DNA of 42,915 nucleotides from Chloroflexota bacterium (GTDB taxonomy: Bacteria; Chloroflexota; Limnocylindria; QHBO01): the NCBI GenBank assembly GCA_013816405.1, contig JACDEL010000017.1, positions 1-42,915 of the forward strand. Direction: 5' to 3'. How positions within the stretch are numbered: the first letter of the stretch is position 1; the number at the start of each line of letters is the position of its first letter. Shown piece by piece: positions 1 through 8,134 of this stretch. The notes below the pieces were generated by a model that worked only from the letters and a program-made list of their open reading frames with translations, did no database searches and was not told the DNA's origin. The position numbers were made by a program, and so were the translations under genes.

Positions 1-411
1 GGGCTCGCACGCCTCTGGGCCGATCCCGCCCGCCTGCCGACGCTGACCGTGGCCTTCTGGCTCCTCGTCTCCAGTCTGCTGGTCGCCTCCCTGCTCCAGG
101 CCTTGGTTGATCCGGGGGCGCTGGTCCCCCACCTTTCCCTGGGCGGCTGGACGGCATTGCTGTGGCTCGCGCTGCCGGCATCGGCCCTGCCCCATGTGCT
201 GGTGATCGCGACCCTGCGGCGGATGCCCGCCAGCCGGGCGGCACCATTCCTGCTGCTGATGCCAATCTCCGGCGCCCTTATCGCGGCCGCGCTGCTCGGG
301 GAGCGCCTCGACCAGATCCAGCTGGCAGGCGCCGCGCTGATCCTGCTGGGAATTGCCGCGGCCACGCTTCGTGGGAGGCGTGGTGTTGTCGAGCCAGCCC
401 CGGCCGAGTAG
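1..411 (+). CDS. EamA/DMT-family permease, C-terminal part (5' truncated by window edge)
   Basis: The frame is open from base 1, so this is the end of a longer gene whose start lies outside the window; GTG at 49 is an internal codon. About 136 residues are visible, with hydrophobic segments around residues 17-37, 50-70 and 78-100. The last contains the GALIAAALLGERL-type stretch typical of the final repeat of drug/metabolite transporters (EamA domain: transport, permease, then a conserved Glu in the last helices). The short polar tail ends at TAG. It would sit in the inner membrane; the substrate cannot be told. It is convergent with gatB, 86 bp apart. The family call rests on the helix pattern and the G-E-R-L motif only. 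Confidence 0.7.
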   Translation, partial: GLARLWADPARLPTLTVAFWLLVSSLLVASLLQALVDPGALVPHLSLGGWTALLWLALPASALPHVLVIATLRRMPASRAAPFLLLMPISGALIAAALLGERLDQIQLAGAALILLGIAAATLRGRRGVVEPAPAE

Positions 412-497
412 CGGCGAGTCAACAAACACATTGCGCGAGCGGGAGTGACTGCCCCACAATCTGCGGTGCGACGTCGTGGCCTGGGTCCAGTAGCGCT

Positions 498-1967
498 CTA
501 CTCCTCCAGGCGGCGCCGAAGCTCGTCATTGACCAGGCGGGCGTCGGCGCGGCCCGCCGTGCGCTTCATGACCTGACCGACCAAGAACCCAAAGAGCTGC
601 GGCTTCCCCGAGCGGTACTCTGCGACCTGCGAGGGAAACTCGGCCATCACAGCCTCGATCTCAGCCCCGATGCTCTCCGCGTCACCCACCTGCTGCAGGC
701 CCAGCCGATCCACCACTGCCTTGGGCGACTCGCCGGTCGCGAAGACCTCCGCGAGCACAGTCTTGGCATTCGCCGCCGAGACCTTCCCGCCCTCGACCCC
801 GCTGATCAGCTCGGCCAGTCCCGCAGGCCGCAACCCGACCGCCGAAGACCGCAGTCCCTCGGCCGCGTGCTGGTTGAGCAGCCGGCTGAACTCGCCGGTC
901 ACCCAGTTTGCCGCGCTCTTCGGGGCTATCCCAGCCGCAACGACCGCGTCGAAGTAGTCGGCCAGGGCAAGGTCCGCGGTGAGCACCTCGGCGTCATAGG
1001 CGGAGAGGCTGAGCCCGTCGACATATCGTGCGCGGCGGGCTGCGGGCAGCTCCGGCAGCGAGGCGCGCAGCCGGGCCACCCACTCCTCGGAGGGTCGCAG
1101 CGGGGGCAGATCAGGCTCGGGGAAGTAGCGGTAGTCGTTCGCCTCTTCTTTGGCGCGCTGGGTCATCGTGCGGCCCTCGGTCTCATGCCAGCCGCGGGTC
1201 TCCTGCACCAGCCGCTCGCCGCGCTCCAGGGCATCGGCCTGGCGAGCGACCTCGAACTCCATGGCACGCTCGAGCGAGCGGAACGAGTTCAGGTTCTTTA
1301 CCTCTACCTTGGTGCCGAAGGCATCGGTCCCGATCGGTCTCAGGCTGACGTTGCCCTCGATTCGCATCGAGCCGGTCTCCATGTCGCCATCCGATGCGCC
1401 GATGTACCGCAGGATGTCGCGCAGGGTCTCGCCGTAGGCTCTGGCCTGGGCCGGGCTGCGCACGTCGGGCTCGGTGACGATCTCCATCAGCGGCACCCCG
1501 GCCCGATTGAAGTCGAGCAGTGAGTACCCTCGGCCGCCATGTTGCAAGCGGGCGGTGTCCTCCTCGAGGTGCGCCCGGGTGATGCCGATGCTGACGCTCG
1601 TCTCCTCGGCGGGAACCGGCACCTCCAGGCGCCCATTGGCGCAGAGCGGCAGGGCGTACTGGCTGATCTGGTAGCCCTTGGGCAGGTCCGGGTAGAAGTA
1701 GTTCTTGCGCTCGAACCGGACCGCGGCCGTCTGGATCTCGCAGTCGAGCGCGAGGCCGGTCAGCATCACCAGCTCGACCGCTTTCCGGTTGATGACGGGC
1801 AGCGTTCCAGGGAGGGCCATGCAGACAGGGCACGTCCGGGTGTTCGGCTCGTCCTTCTCGCCGGGCGGCGGGGCGGTGGCGCAGGAGCAGAACATCTTGG
1901 ATTCGGTGCGCAGCTGGGCATGCACCTCGATCCCGATGATCGTCTCGTACCTCGTGCTCACCGCCAT
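498..1967 (-). CDS. gatB: Asp-tRNA(Asn)/Glu-tRNA(Gln) amidotransferase subunit B
   Basis: GatB activates the misacylated Glu-tRNA(Gln) or Asp-tRNA(Asn) and amidates it with ammonia channelled from GatA. The 489-residue protein has the diagnostic start [13 protein letters not shown], the Zn-site Cys pair in MFCSCAT and CPVCMALPG, the [14 protein letters not shown] signature, [11 protein letters not shown], and the C-terminal YqeY-like tail ending in [13 protein letters not shown] at 1967 is chosen because homologues begin just before YETIIG and a TACAAT box lies 6 nt upstream. An upstream in-frame extension to 2165 runs through a repeat element and is not credible. The gene stands alone, 7.7 kb from gatCA, so the complex is encoded at two loci. 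The stop is TAG. Confidence 0.97.
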   Translation of the reverse strand: MAVSTRYETIIGIEVHAQLRTESKMFCSCATAPPPGEKDEPNTRTCPVCMALPGTLPVINRKAVELVMLTGLALDCEIQTAAVRFERKNYFYPDLPKGYQISQYALPLCANGRLEVPVPAEETSVSIGITRAHLEEDTARLQHGGRGYSLLDFNRAGVPLMEIVTEPDVRSPAQARAYGETLRDILRYIGASDGDMETGSMRIEGNVSLRPIGTDAFGTKVEVKNLNSFRSLERAMEFEVARQADALERGERLVQETRGWHETEGRTMTQRAKEEANDYRYFPEPDLPPLRPSEEWVARLRASLPELPAARRARYVDGLSLSAYDAEVLTADLALADYFDAVVAAGIAPKSAANWVTGEFSRLLNQHAAEGLRSSAVGLRPAGLAELISGVEGGKVSAANAKTVLAEVFATGESPKAVVDRLGLQQVGDAESIGAEIEAVMAEFPSQVAEYRSGKPQLFGFLVGQVMKRTAGRADARLVNDELRRRLEE

Positions 1968-1973
1968 ATGCCG

Positions 1974-1979
1974 ATTGTA
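1974..1979 (-). promoter_or_regulatory. -10 box of gatB (predicted leaderless)
   Basis: TACAAT on the minus strand, 6 nt before the gatB ATG (CGGCAT in between). Transcription starting 6-7 nt downstream would begin at or next to the AUG, so no ribosome-binding site is expected and none is seen. No good -35 is present; a tandem 13-bp repeat occupies that position. Confidence 0.6.
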
Positions 1980-1989
1980 AGTGCGGCTA

Positions 1990-2023
1990 GGCGGTGTGGC
2001 TTGGCGGTGTGGCTTGGCGGTGG
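1990..2023. repeat. Tandem 13-bp direct repeat in the gatB promoter
   Basis: GGCGGTGTGGCTT occurs at 1990-2002 and exactly again at 2003-2015, followed by a partial third copy (GGCGGTGG) at 2016-2023. It covers the place where the gatB -35 hexamer should be, so it could be an activator or repressor site. It could also be simple slippage in noncoding DNA. Confidence 0.7.
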
Positions 2024-2049
2024 CGCGGCTCCTTGGCTCGGTCTCCTCC

Positions 2050-2103
2050 GCGTCAGGGTTGTCCGTGCACTTGTGCTGCACGACTGCACGAGCGGACGTG
2101 ACA
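2050..2103 (+). repeat. GTGCA palindromic intergenic repeat, copy 1
   Basis: It starts GCGTCAGGGTTG, then has GTGCA units around the core GTGCTGCACGACTGCAC (core palindrome 2073-2081), and ends CGTGACA. GTCCG at 2061 and CGGAC at 2092 pair, so a single strand can fold into a cruciform-like hairpin. Copies 2-4 at 6439, 10323 and 15386 share the same ends and core. It lies 83-136 bp upstream of gatB. Function unknown. Confidence 0.75.
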
Positions 2104-2319
2104 ACGGCCCGCCGCCCAGGGAAGCTCCTGCAATCCGGCAGGTACGAAGGGTTGCGCCTAGGCAATTCAGATCAGGGCGACACTAATCGCGTCCGAGTGG
2201 GCTGAACCGGCAGTCCTGCAGGATCACGGCCGCATCGCACGCTGGCACATGCGATTCGCCTCCGTAACGCGCGCCTGGTCTGAATCTGCCGAAACCGCCC
2301 GCCGCACGCGAGGCGGCGC

Positions 2320-2325
2320 TATCCT
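2320..2325 (+). promoter_or_regulatory. -10 box of the gene at 2333 (predicted leaderless)
   Basis: TATCCT, followed by 7 nt (CCGTGCG) and the ATG at 2333. There is no Shine-Dalgarno sequence between them. The same box-to-start spacing occurs at several other first genes in this window. Confidence 0.5.
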
Positions 2326-2332
2326 CCGTGCG

Positions 2333-2758
2333 ATGAAGATCGGCGAGTGGGACACCCTGGGCCGGGCTCGCTCCATCCTGCAGCATCAGCTGGGGGAGCT
2401 GGGAGCCGCCGAGATCGCGGCGCACGTCGCCCTCAACGCGGACAACGGCCGGCTCCGGGTGCTGATCGCGACTGACATGGGCCTGCTCGACTACCACTAC
2501 CAGCCGGCGGGCGCCGATCCGGAGGGACCCTGGTCGCTCCGCGGCGAAGTCCACCGATGGGCAAGCGTGCGTGGCCTGCGCCTCCAGACCGATGCCCAGG
2601 TGGAAGAGCAGGGCGACAACGTCGAAGCGCGTTGGGTCTGGCGGCTCATCGCCGAGGATCCCAAGATCGACCTCAGCGCCGAGTCGAACGCGTCCGGCGA
2701 GCGCTCGCCGTGGGCGCTCCTGCCGCTGGCGACGGCCTGCATCGAGCACGCCCGCTGA
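2333..2758 (+). CDS. Conserved-looking hypothetical protein, 141 aa
   Basis: Not recognised. It is a soluble protein without signal peptide or membrane helix, starting MKIGEWDTLGRARSILQHQL. The middle (residues 40-110) reads as alternating beta strands (RLRVLIATDMGLLDYHY, EARWVWRLIAED), which resembles a small PH-like or beta-barrel fold, but that is a guess. Third codon positions are strongly G/C, which supports real coding. ATG at 2333 is preferred over the upstream GTG/ATG candidates because of the TATCCT box 7 nt before it and the poor coding quality upstream. It is convergent with the methyltransferase gene, with a GC-rich hairpin between them. Confidence 0.7.
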   Translation: MKIGEWDTLGRARSILQHQLGELGAAEIAAHVALNADNGRLRVLIATDMGLLDYHYQPAGADPEGPWSLRGEVHRWASVRGLRLQTDAQVEEQGDNVEARWVWRLIAEDPKIDLSAESNASGERSPWALLPLATACIEHAR

Positions 2759-2774
2759 GGTCGCCCCGCTGACG

Positions 2775-2800
2775 ACCGCCCGCTACCCGTTGCGGGCGGT
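2775..2800. terminator. GC-rich hairpin between convergent genes
   Basis: The arms ACCGCCCGC and GCGGGCGGT are a perfect 9-bp match around an 8-nt loop. It covers the stop codon of the minus-strand methyltransferase and lies 17 nt beyond the plus-strand gene. No clear U-run follows on either strand, so it may be a bidirectional, Rho-assisted or weak terminator. Confidence 0.5.
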
Positions 2801-3553
2801 TAGGTAGAGCGTTCCGAAGGGAATGTGGAGCAGGCCATCGGGCCCGATCGGGGTGGCGGCCATCAGGTCGGCCGAAAGCGCGGCGAAGCGCTCGTCGCTG
2901 AGGGCGCGGCTCGTGCCCGAGCGCGAGCCGGTGCGCATCCAGCGCTCGAAGGAATCGGGCCCTGCAAGGCGGATGGTGGTGGCCGGATCGGCCTCGACCG
3001 CGGCGTGCCGCCAGCCTGCGGCCCGCGCCCATGCCAGCAGCTTGGTCCGGGTCGGCACCTCGACACGGCGCTGTACGCCGTGGCGCCGGTAGATCGGGTC
3101 ATAGATCCGGTACGAGAGCGCTGCGCGTGGGCCGGGCGCGGAGAGCGAGAGGCGACCACCGGGGGTCGTGACGCGTCGCCACTCCTCCAGGACGGCCACC
3201 GGGTCCGTGGCGAAATGCAGCGCGTGGACCGAGATGACGACGTCGAAGGAACCGGCCGGGAACGGCAGCTTGGCGAAATCGGCCTCGACGAACTTCGCTC
3301 CCGGCACCTCGCGTCGCGCAATGGCCAACATTCCGGGGGCGGCATCGACGCCGACAACCTCTCGTCCCGCGCTCATCGCCGCGGAAGCAGCGATACCTGT
3401 GCCGGTGCCGGCGTCCAGGATCCGGTCTCGCTCGCGCAGCCGCGCTCGCTGCACGACCACGACGGCCATGGTACGCAGCGACGGGGCCATGCTGTGGGCG
3501 TAGTTTTCGGCGCTCTCCGAGAATCCCTCGACGACACGCCGCCAGGCGGTCAC
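2783..3553 (-). CDS. Class I SAM-dependent methyltransferase (methyltransf_11 type)
   Basis: 256 residues. The SAM-binding motif I is ILDAGTGTGIAASAA (about residues 45-59). It is followed by the acidic motif VVGVDAAPGMLAIAR, motif FVEADFAKLPFPAGSFDVV and VLEEWRRVTTPGGRL, the usual order of UbiE/Methyltransf_11 enzymes. The substrate cannot be deduced. GTG at 3553 overlaps the stop of the upstream aminotransferase gene (GTGA), so the two are translationally coupled and probably act in a related pathway. Stop TAG at 2783-2785. Confidence 0.85.
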   Translation of the reverse strand: MTAWRRVVEGFSESAENYAHSMAPSLRTMAVVVVQRARLRERDRILDAGTGTGIAASAAMSAGREVVGVDAAPGMLAIARREVPGAKFVEADFAKLPFPAGSFDVVISVHALHFATDPVAVLEEWRRVTTPGGRLSLSAPGPRAALSYRIYDPIYRRHGVQRRVEVPTRTKLLAWARAAGWRHAAVEADPATTIRLAGPDSFERWMRTGSRSGTSRALSDERFAALSADLMAATPIGPDGLLHIPFGTLYLTARNG

Positions 3554-4779
3554 GCCGGGCGCTGCTCCGCGGCGGGCCCGGGATGGCGCTGCACGAAGCG
3601 CTCGATCCGGTCCAGTGCCTCAACCAGCTCCTCGTAGGAGGTGGCGTAGCAGACGCGGATGTGATCGGCGCCCGAGGGACCAAAGGCCGTCCCCGGCACG
3701 ACCGCCACCCGCTCTTCGCGCAGCAGCTCCTGGGCGAACGTCTCGTCGTCCAATCCGGTGCGCGCGATATTCGGGAAGCAGTAGAAGGCGCCGCGCGGCT
3801 CGAAGCACAGCAGCCCCATCGCGTTCAGCCGGCTGGTCATCAGCTGCCGGCGCCTGTCGTATTCGGCATGCATCTCGAGCACGAATGGCTCTCCGATGCG
3901 CAGCGCCTCGAGTGCCGCGAACTGCGCGACGGTGGGCGCGCACATGATCCCGTACTGGTGCACCTTGGCGATCCCGACCATCAGTTCCGCCGGAGCCGCC
4001 ACCCAGCCGATCCGCCAACCGGTCATGGCATAGCTCTTGCTGAAGCCACCGATGAGCACGGTCCGCTCCCGCATGCCGGGGAGCGCCGAGAACGGCACGT
4101 GCTCGTGGCCGCCGTACACCAGCCGCTCGTAGATCTCGTCGCTGATCACCAGCAGGTCGTGCCGCTCGACGACCGCCGCGATCTGCTCCAGCTCCCCGCG
4201 GTCCAGGACGGCCCCGGTCGGGTTGTTGGGATAGCCCAGGAAGAGCGCCTTGGTACGAGGCGTGATCGCCGCCTCCAGCTGCGCGGCGGTGATCTGGAAA
4301 TCGGTCTCGTCGCCGGTGGCGATGGCGACCGGGAGGCCGCCGGCGAGCGTGATGCACGGGGCGTAGGCCACGAACGATGGCTCGTGGTAGATCACCTCGT
4401 CGCCTGGGTCGCAGATCGCCCGCAGCGCCGCGTCGACCGCCTCGGACGCGCCGACCGTGATGATCAGCTCAGTGCGCGGCTCGTAATGGATCCCGTATCG
4501 CGCCTCCAGGTCGGCGACGATCGCTTCGCGCAGCTCGACCATTCCGCCGTTGGCGGTGTAGTGGGTCTCCCCCGCCTCGAGGCTGGTGACGGCGGCCCGG
4601 ATGATCGGCTCAGGCGTGGTGAAGTCGGGTTCGCCGATGGTCAGGCTGATGACGTCCTTCATCTCGGCCAGCATGTCGAAGAAGCGGCGGATGCCCGAGG
4701 GCTTGAGGGAGCGGACCTTGTCCGACAGGAAGTCGGCCGGCGGGCGGGCCACGCGTGGCGCGGCGGGTTCGGTGGTCAT
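3550..4779 (-). CDS. Class I/II PLP-dependent aminotransferase (aspartate/aromatic type)
   Basis: 409 residues, fold-type I aminotransferase. Visible PLP-site features are NNPTG (Asn186), SDEIY (Asp214, Tyr217), the Schiff-base lysine in GGFSKSY (Lys248), and GWRIGW just after it. The N-terminal VISLTIGEPDFTTP motif is typical of the AspC/PatA-like group that transfers amino groups between glutamate or aspartate and 2-oxo acids. Exact substrate uncertain. ATG at 4779 has GGAGG only 2 nt before it and a TACACT box 9 nt upstream, so the leader would be at most a few nt. Divergent from the antiporter gene and coupled to the methyltransferase. Confidence 0.9.
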   Translation of the reverse strand: MTTEPAAPRVARPPADFLSDKVRSLKPSGIRRFFDMLAEMKDVISLTIGEPDFTTPEPIIRAAVTSLEAGETHYTANGGMVELREAIVADLEARYGIHYEPRTELIITVGASEAVDAALRAICDPGDEVIYHEPSFVAYAPCITLAGGLPVAIATGDETDFQITAAQLEAAITPRTKALFLGYPNNPTGAVLDRGELEQIAAVVERHDLLVISDEIYERLVYGGHEHVPFSALPGMRERTVLIGGFSKSYAMTGWRIGWVAAPAELMVGIAKVHQYGIMCAPTVAQFAALEALRIGEPFVLEMHAEYDRRRQLMTSRLNAMGLLCFEPRGAFYCFPNIARTGLDDETFAQELLREERVAVVPGTAFGPSGADHIRVCYATSYEELVEALDRIERFVQRHPGPAAEQRPA

Positions 4780-4788
4780 CGCCTCCGG

Positions 4789-4810
4789 AGTGTAATCCTC
4801 GCGCTACGCT
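4789..4810. promoter_or_regulatory. Divergent promoter pair: aminotransferase (-) and antiporter (+)
   Basis: On the minus strand, TACACT (4789-4794) lies 9 nt before the aminotransferase ATG. On the plus strand, TACGCT (4805-4810) lies 6 nt before the antiporter GTG at 4817. The whole intergenic gap is 37 bp, so the two promoters overlap and RNA polymerase can hardly occupy both at once. Confidence 0.5.
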
Positions 4811-4816
4811 TGCGAC

Positions 4817-6397
4817 GTGCAACCGGTCGAGGAGGTCCTGGCGCTCCTACTGGTGGTCGCGCTGCTTACGGTCGCCGCGCGACGCATCGGGATTCCCTAT
4901 CCGATCCTGATGACCCTGGGCGGCCTAGCGCTCGGCCTCGTGCCGGGGCTGCCCCACGTCGAGCTGGCGCCCGACCTCGTCTTCCTCCTCTTCCTGCCGC
5001 CCCTCCTCTTCTCCGCGGCCTTTTTCACCTCGCCGCGTGACCTGGCTGAGCACGCTCGGCCGATCGGCCTGCTGGCGGTTGGGCTCGTGCTGGCAACGAC
5101 GGGGATCGTGGCGGTGATCGTCCACACCCTGGCGCCGGGCATCCCGTGGGCGGTCGCCTTCCTGCTGGGCGCCGTCGTCTCACCGCCCGATGCCGTCGCC
5201 GCGACCTCGATCGCCCAGCGCCTTGGCCTGCCCCGCCGCGTGGTGATCATCCTGGAGGGCGAGTCGCTCGTGAACGACGCTACCGCCCTGGTGGCCTATC
5301 GCCTCGCCCTGGCGGCCGCGGTGAGCGGCACCTTCTCGCTCGGGGAGGCGGCGATCTCGTTCGTGGTGGTGAGCGTCGGAGGCGTGCTGATCGGCCTCAT
5401 CGCCGGCTGGGCGATCACCTGGGTGCTGGGGCTCTTCGAGGACCCGCCGGTGGAGGTCCTGCTATCGCTGCTCGCACCCTTTGGAGCGTGGCTGCCGGCG
5501 GAGGCGCTGGGAGTATCGGGCGTGCTCTCGGTCGTCACCGCCGGGATCCTGGTCGGCCGGCGGGCGCCGCGCATCATGAGCTCCGACACCCGGGTGCTCG
5601 GCTCGGGTGTGTGGCGGATGGTGGTCTTCACCCTCACCGGACTGGTCTTCATCCTGATCGGGCTCCAGCTGCCGACCATCCTGGACACGCTGCGTGCTTC
5701 GCGCTCGTTCGGGGAGGTCCTTTCGTGGGCGGTGGTGGTCAGCGTGACCGTCATCCTCGTGCGCCTGGTGTGGGTATTCCCCGGCACCTACCTGCCGCGC
5801 CTGCTGTCGTCGCGCGTTCGCGCGCGCGAGGTGCCGCCTTCGCCCCGCAACGTGCTGGTGGTGGGCTGGGCCGGGATGCGTGGCGTCGTGTCGCTGGCGG
5901 CCGCCCTGGCCCTGCCACTCACAGTGAAGGGCGGCGGTCCGTTCCCGGAGCGGGATCTGGTCATCTTCCTGACCTTCTCGGTGATCCTGGCCACGCTCGT
6001 GGGCCAGGGGCTGACGCTGCCATGGCTGATCCGGCGGCTCCGCGTGGGCGACGACGGTTCGGAGGCGCACGAGGAGTTGCACGCCCGCGAGGCGGCGGTG
6101 CTCGCCGCCCTGGCGAGGCTCGACGAGCTGGCAAAGGAGTGGCCGGGCCACCTGGAGCTGATCGATCACCTCCGGGATCGTCACGAGCACGCGACGGAGC
6201 ACCTGGAGCACGACCACGAGTCCGGGGAGGTGCCCGAGGACCAGGAGGCGGCCGAGCACGCCACCATCCAGCGCGCGGTCATCGAGGCGCAGCGGCTGGC
6301 GGTGATCGACCTGCGCGATCGCGGCGTGATCAGCGACGACGCATTGCGCACCGTCGAGCGCGGCCTGGACCTCGAGGAGCTGCGCGCCGAGGGCTAG
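4817..6397 (+). CDS. Na+/H+ antiporter, CPA1/NhaP family
   Basis: 526 residues. About twelve membrane segments fill residues 1-400. They include the CPA1 signatures LVFLLFLPPLLFSAAF, AFLLGAVVSPPDAVAATSIAQRL (Pro-Pro-Asp-Ala) and ILEGESLVNDATALVAYR (the acidic ion-binding site). GWAGMRGVVSLAAALALP is the conserved late-helix motif. A cytoplasmic tail of about 120 residues is helical, with a His/Glu-rich stretch (RHEHATEHLEHDHES) that could sense pH or metal. It exchanges monovalent cations for protons at the inner membrane. GTG at 4817 follows a TACGCT box by 6 nt. Ends at a hairpin plus T-run. Confidence 0.92.
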   Translation: MQPVEEVLALLLVVALLTVAARRIGIPYPILMTLGGLALGLVPGLPHVELAPDLVFLLFLPPLLFSAAFFTSPRDLAEHARPIGLLAVGLVLATTGIVAVIVHTLAPGIPWAVAFLLGAVVSPPDAVAATSIAQRLGLPRRVVIILEGESLVNDATALVAYRLALAAAVSGTFSLGEAAISFVVVSVGGVLIGLIAGWAITWVLGLFEDPPVEVLLSLLAPFGAWLPAEALGVSGVLSVVTAGILVGRRAPRIMSSDTRVLGSGVWRMVVFTLTGLVFILIGLQLPTILDTLRASRSFGEVLSWAVVVSVTVILVRLVWVFPGTYLPRLLSSRVRAREVPPSPRNVLVVGWAGMRGVVSLAAALALPLTVKGGGPFPERDLVIFLTFSVILATLVGQGLTLPWLIRRLRVGDDGSEAHEELHAREAAVLAALARLDELAKEWPGHLELIDHLRDRHEHATEHLEHDHESGEVPEDQEAAEHATIQRAVIEAQRLAVIDLRDRGVISDDALRTVERGLDLEELRAEG

Positions 6398-6405
6398 TCG
6401 AACCG

Positions 6406-6435
6406 AGCTTGCCAGGGGTTGCCGGGCGAGTTTTA
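6406..6435 (+). terminator. Intrinsic terminator of the antiporter gene
   Basis: AGCTTGCC (6406-6413) pairs with GGCGAGTT (6425-6432, including G-U pairs) around an 11-nt loop and runs into TTTTAT. It lies 8 nt after the TAG stop. The stem is short, so efficiency is uncertain. Confidence 0.55.
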
Positions 6436-6438
6436 TCG

Positions 6439-6500
6439 GCGTCAGGCTCATTCATGCAGTCGTGCAGTCGTGCTGCACTGCTGCACTACCGACCGTGACA
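6439..6500 (+). repeat. GTGCA palindromic intergenic repeat, copy 2
   Basis: It starts GCGTCAGGCTCA, then two tandem TGCAGTCG units, then TGCTGCAC twice, and ends CCGTGACA. It sits between two convergent genes, just after the antiporter terminator, so here it cannot be an upstream promoter element for either neighbour. Confidence 0.72.
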
Positions 6501-6533
6501 GTGACGGGGCTCGCCTATCGGGTCCCGCCAGAT

Positions 6534-7361
6534 TCAGATCAGGGCAGCACCTGGAGCGTGCCAGGCCTTCTCCCCCGCCTCGATTCGCAGCGCGAGCTTG
6601 TTCTGCGGCGGCGGGAGCGGGCAGGTGGCATACGGAGAGAAGACACATGGCGGGTTGTAGGCCAGGTTGAAGTCGACCACGATGCTGCCGTCGGGCTGGA
6701 CGGGCTCGGTGTACAGGAAGCGGCCGCCGCCGTAAGTATCGGTCCCGTTGGTGGCGTCGCCGAAGATCAGCCACAGGCTGCCGTCGTCGTCGCCCGCCAG
6801 AGCGGCGATACGCCAGGTATCCCCGTCCCGCTCGAAGGCGACCGATCCGGGGGTGTGCTCCCCGCTCAAAGCTCCGGTGATGTCCACGATCTCGATGGAG
6901 GCATCCGCCGCTGCGGCTTCCAGCCTGCCAGTGAGGCGCCAGCCGGGATCGACCGGAAAGTGGGGCATGCCTGCGAATGTCGCCAGGACCGGGGCCGTCG
7001 CATCCCGCACCCGAACGCCGAATCGGTCACCACGCTTGATCACGTGGAACCGCAGCGATCCGAGTTCCAGGATCGTCGGCTCCCCCTCCTCGTCGTCTTC
7101 CAGCGCCGTCTCGGGCAGATCCACGCTCTCGTGTGGCACGAAGCGCACACGGCCGTCCTCCAGCCACAGCGACCCGACCCGCGGCAGGATCTCATGGCCG
7201 TGCAGCAGCACGGGATTGGAGAGGTGCGCCCCGGCATGGTTCTCCCCCGGCGTCAGCCACGATAGCCCTACCAGCGCAAGCCAGCCATCGGGGCTGCGCA
7301 GGCGCTCGTCGCGTTCCGCTCGCCAGGCCTCTACCCGAGCGACGTGCTCCTCTGGGGTCAG
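6534..7361 (-). CDS. DUF1684 family protein, predicted CTG start
   Basis: 275 residues. It matches the DUF1684 layout: N-terminal EAWRAERDERLRSPDGWLAL, then GLSWLTPGENHAG, an FAGMPHFPVDPGWRL region, and the C-terminal signature GGGRFLYTEP followed by VDFNLAYNPPCVFSPYATCPLPPPQN. Function unknown in the family. The first ATG/GTG/TTG in frame is GTG at 7211, which would cut off the conserved first 50 residues. Reading further back I find no ATG, GTG or TTG, only CTG at 7361, which overlaps the stop of the preceding gene as CTGA. So translation probably starts at CTG by coupling. A convergent repeat copy follows the gene. Confidence 0.82.
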   Translation of the reverse strand: MTPEEHVARVEAWRAERDERLRSPDGWLALVGLSWLTPGENHAGAHLSNPVLLHGHEILPRVGSLWLEDGRVRFVPHESVDLPETALEDDEEGEPTILELGSLRFHVIKRGDRFGVRVRDATAPVLATFAGMPHFPVDPGWRLTGRLEAAAADASIEIVDITGALSGEHTPGSVAFERDGDTWRIAALAGDDDGSLWLIFGDATNGTDTYGGGRFLYTEPVQPDGSIVVDFNLAYNPPCVFSPYATCPLPPPQNKLALRIEAGEKAWHAPGAALI

Positions 7362-8134
7362 CGGACAAGTCCCCCGATGGCTGCGCCGATGCCGTACGTC
7401 ACGGTGGCCGCGGCGGCGCCGAAGGCGAGCTGTCGCAGACCCGCCCGAATCGGGTTCATCCCAGTCAGATTCGTGATCGCGGCACCTAGCCCGAACAGCG
7501 CGACGCCGCTCACGGCAGCCGCCACCGCGACAGCGGCGCTGCTACCCAGGAGCACGAAGGGCAGGAGTGGAATCAGCGCTCCGACCGCGAAGAGGACGAG
7601 CGAGGTGCCGGCCGCAACCCACGCGGAGCCCCCGAGCTGGCCGGGGTCGATGCCGAGCTCCTCCCGCGCCATGGTATCGAGGGCGAAGGCCGGGTTCCCG
7701 CGCACGATGCGCTCTGCAAGTGCGTGCGCCTGGTCGGTCGGGATCCCCTTGCGCTCGTAAATGGCGCACAGTTCATCTACCTCTGCCGCGGGATTGGTCG
7801 CCAATTCGTGCGCCTCGATCTCCAGCTCGTGCGCAAACAGTTCCCGGCTGCTCTGGACCGAGAGGTACTCCCCGAGACCCATCGACAATGCGCCGGCGAC
7901 GAGCCCGGCCAGCCCGGCGATGATCACCACATTGCCGGCGACGCCGGAGCCTGCGACTCCCATCACCAGACTCAGGTTGGAGACGAGGCCATCGCTGGCG
8001 CCGAGCACTCCGGCGCGCAGCGCCGGACCGTGACGGGCACGGTTGGGCTCCGGGGCGACCGTCCAATGCCGATGGCTGCTGCCTGACGACGCTGCAGGGC
8101 GGTCGCGCTCCTGATCCGTCATCGTTTCAGCCAT
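7358..8134 (-). CDS. VIT1/CCC1 family iron/manganese transporter
   Basis: 258 residues. Conserved start of the fold is AGVLGASDGLVSNLSLVMGVAG (first membrane helix with the Asp used in transport). A glycine-rich second helix follows, with SMGLGEYLSVQSSRELF. Then comes a soluble helical part rich in Glu (ELEIEAHELATNPAAEVDE) like the metal-binding domain of plant VIT1, and three C-terminal helices ending in YGIGAAIGGLVR. It likely moves Fe2+ or Mn2+ out of the cytosol. ATG at 8134 overlaps the end of gatA by 8 nt. A second ATG at 8122, just after the gatA stop, is an alternative. Same operon as gatCA. Confidence 0.87.
   Translation of the reverse strand: MAETMTDQERDRPAASSGSSHRHWTVAPEPNRARHGPALRAGVLGASDGLVSNLSLVMGVAGSGVAGNVVIIAGLAGLVAGALSMGLGEYLSVQSSRELFAHELEIEAHELATNPAAEVDELCAIYERKGIPTDQAHALAERIVRGNPAFALDTMAREELGIDPGQLGGSAWVAAGTSLVLFAVGALIPLLPFVLLGSSAAVAVAAAVSGVALFGLGAAITNLTGMNPIRAGLRQLAFGAAAATVTYGIGAAIGGLVR

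Larger units (their letters stand above)
1968..2332. other. 365-bp divergent intergenic region gatB / unknown gene
   Basis: No convincing gene lies here. Open frames in it have poor coding character and run through the repeat. It holds, from left to right, the gatB -10 box, a tandem 13-bp repeat, copy 1 of the GTGCA palindromic repeat, a small hairpin CCTGC-AATCC-GGCAGG near 2132-2147, and the TATCCT box of the gene at 2333. Confidence 0.6.

Noticed and set aside
162-1523. Long open frame opposite gatB (453 codons)
   Set aside because: It is a shadow of gatB on the other strand: no recognisable domain and Arg/His/Gly-rich composition typical of antisense frames in GC-rich DNA.
2165-2285. ATTCAGATCAGGGC at 2165, its inverted near-copy at 2273-2285 and an exact copy at 6532
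   Set aside because: Fourteen-base matches are expected a few times by chance in 43 kb, and the copy at 6532 is coding sequence of DUF1684.
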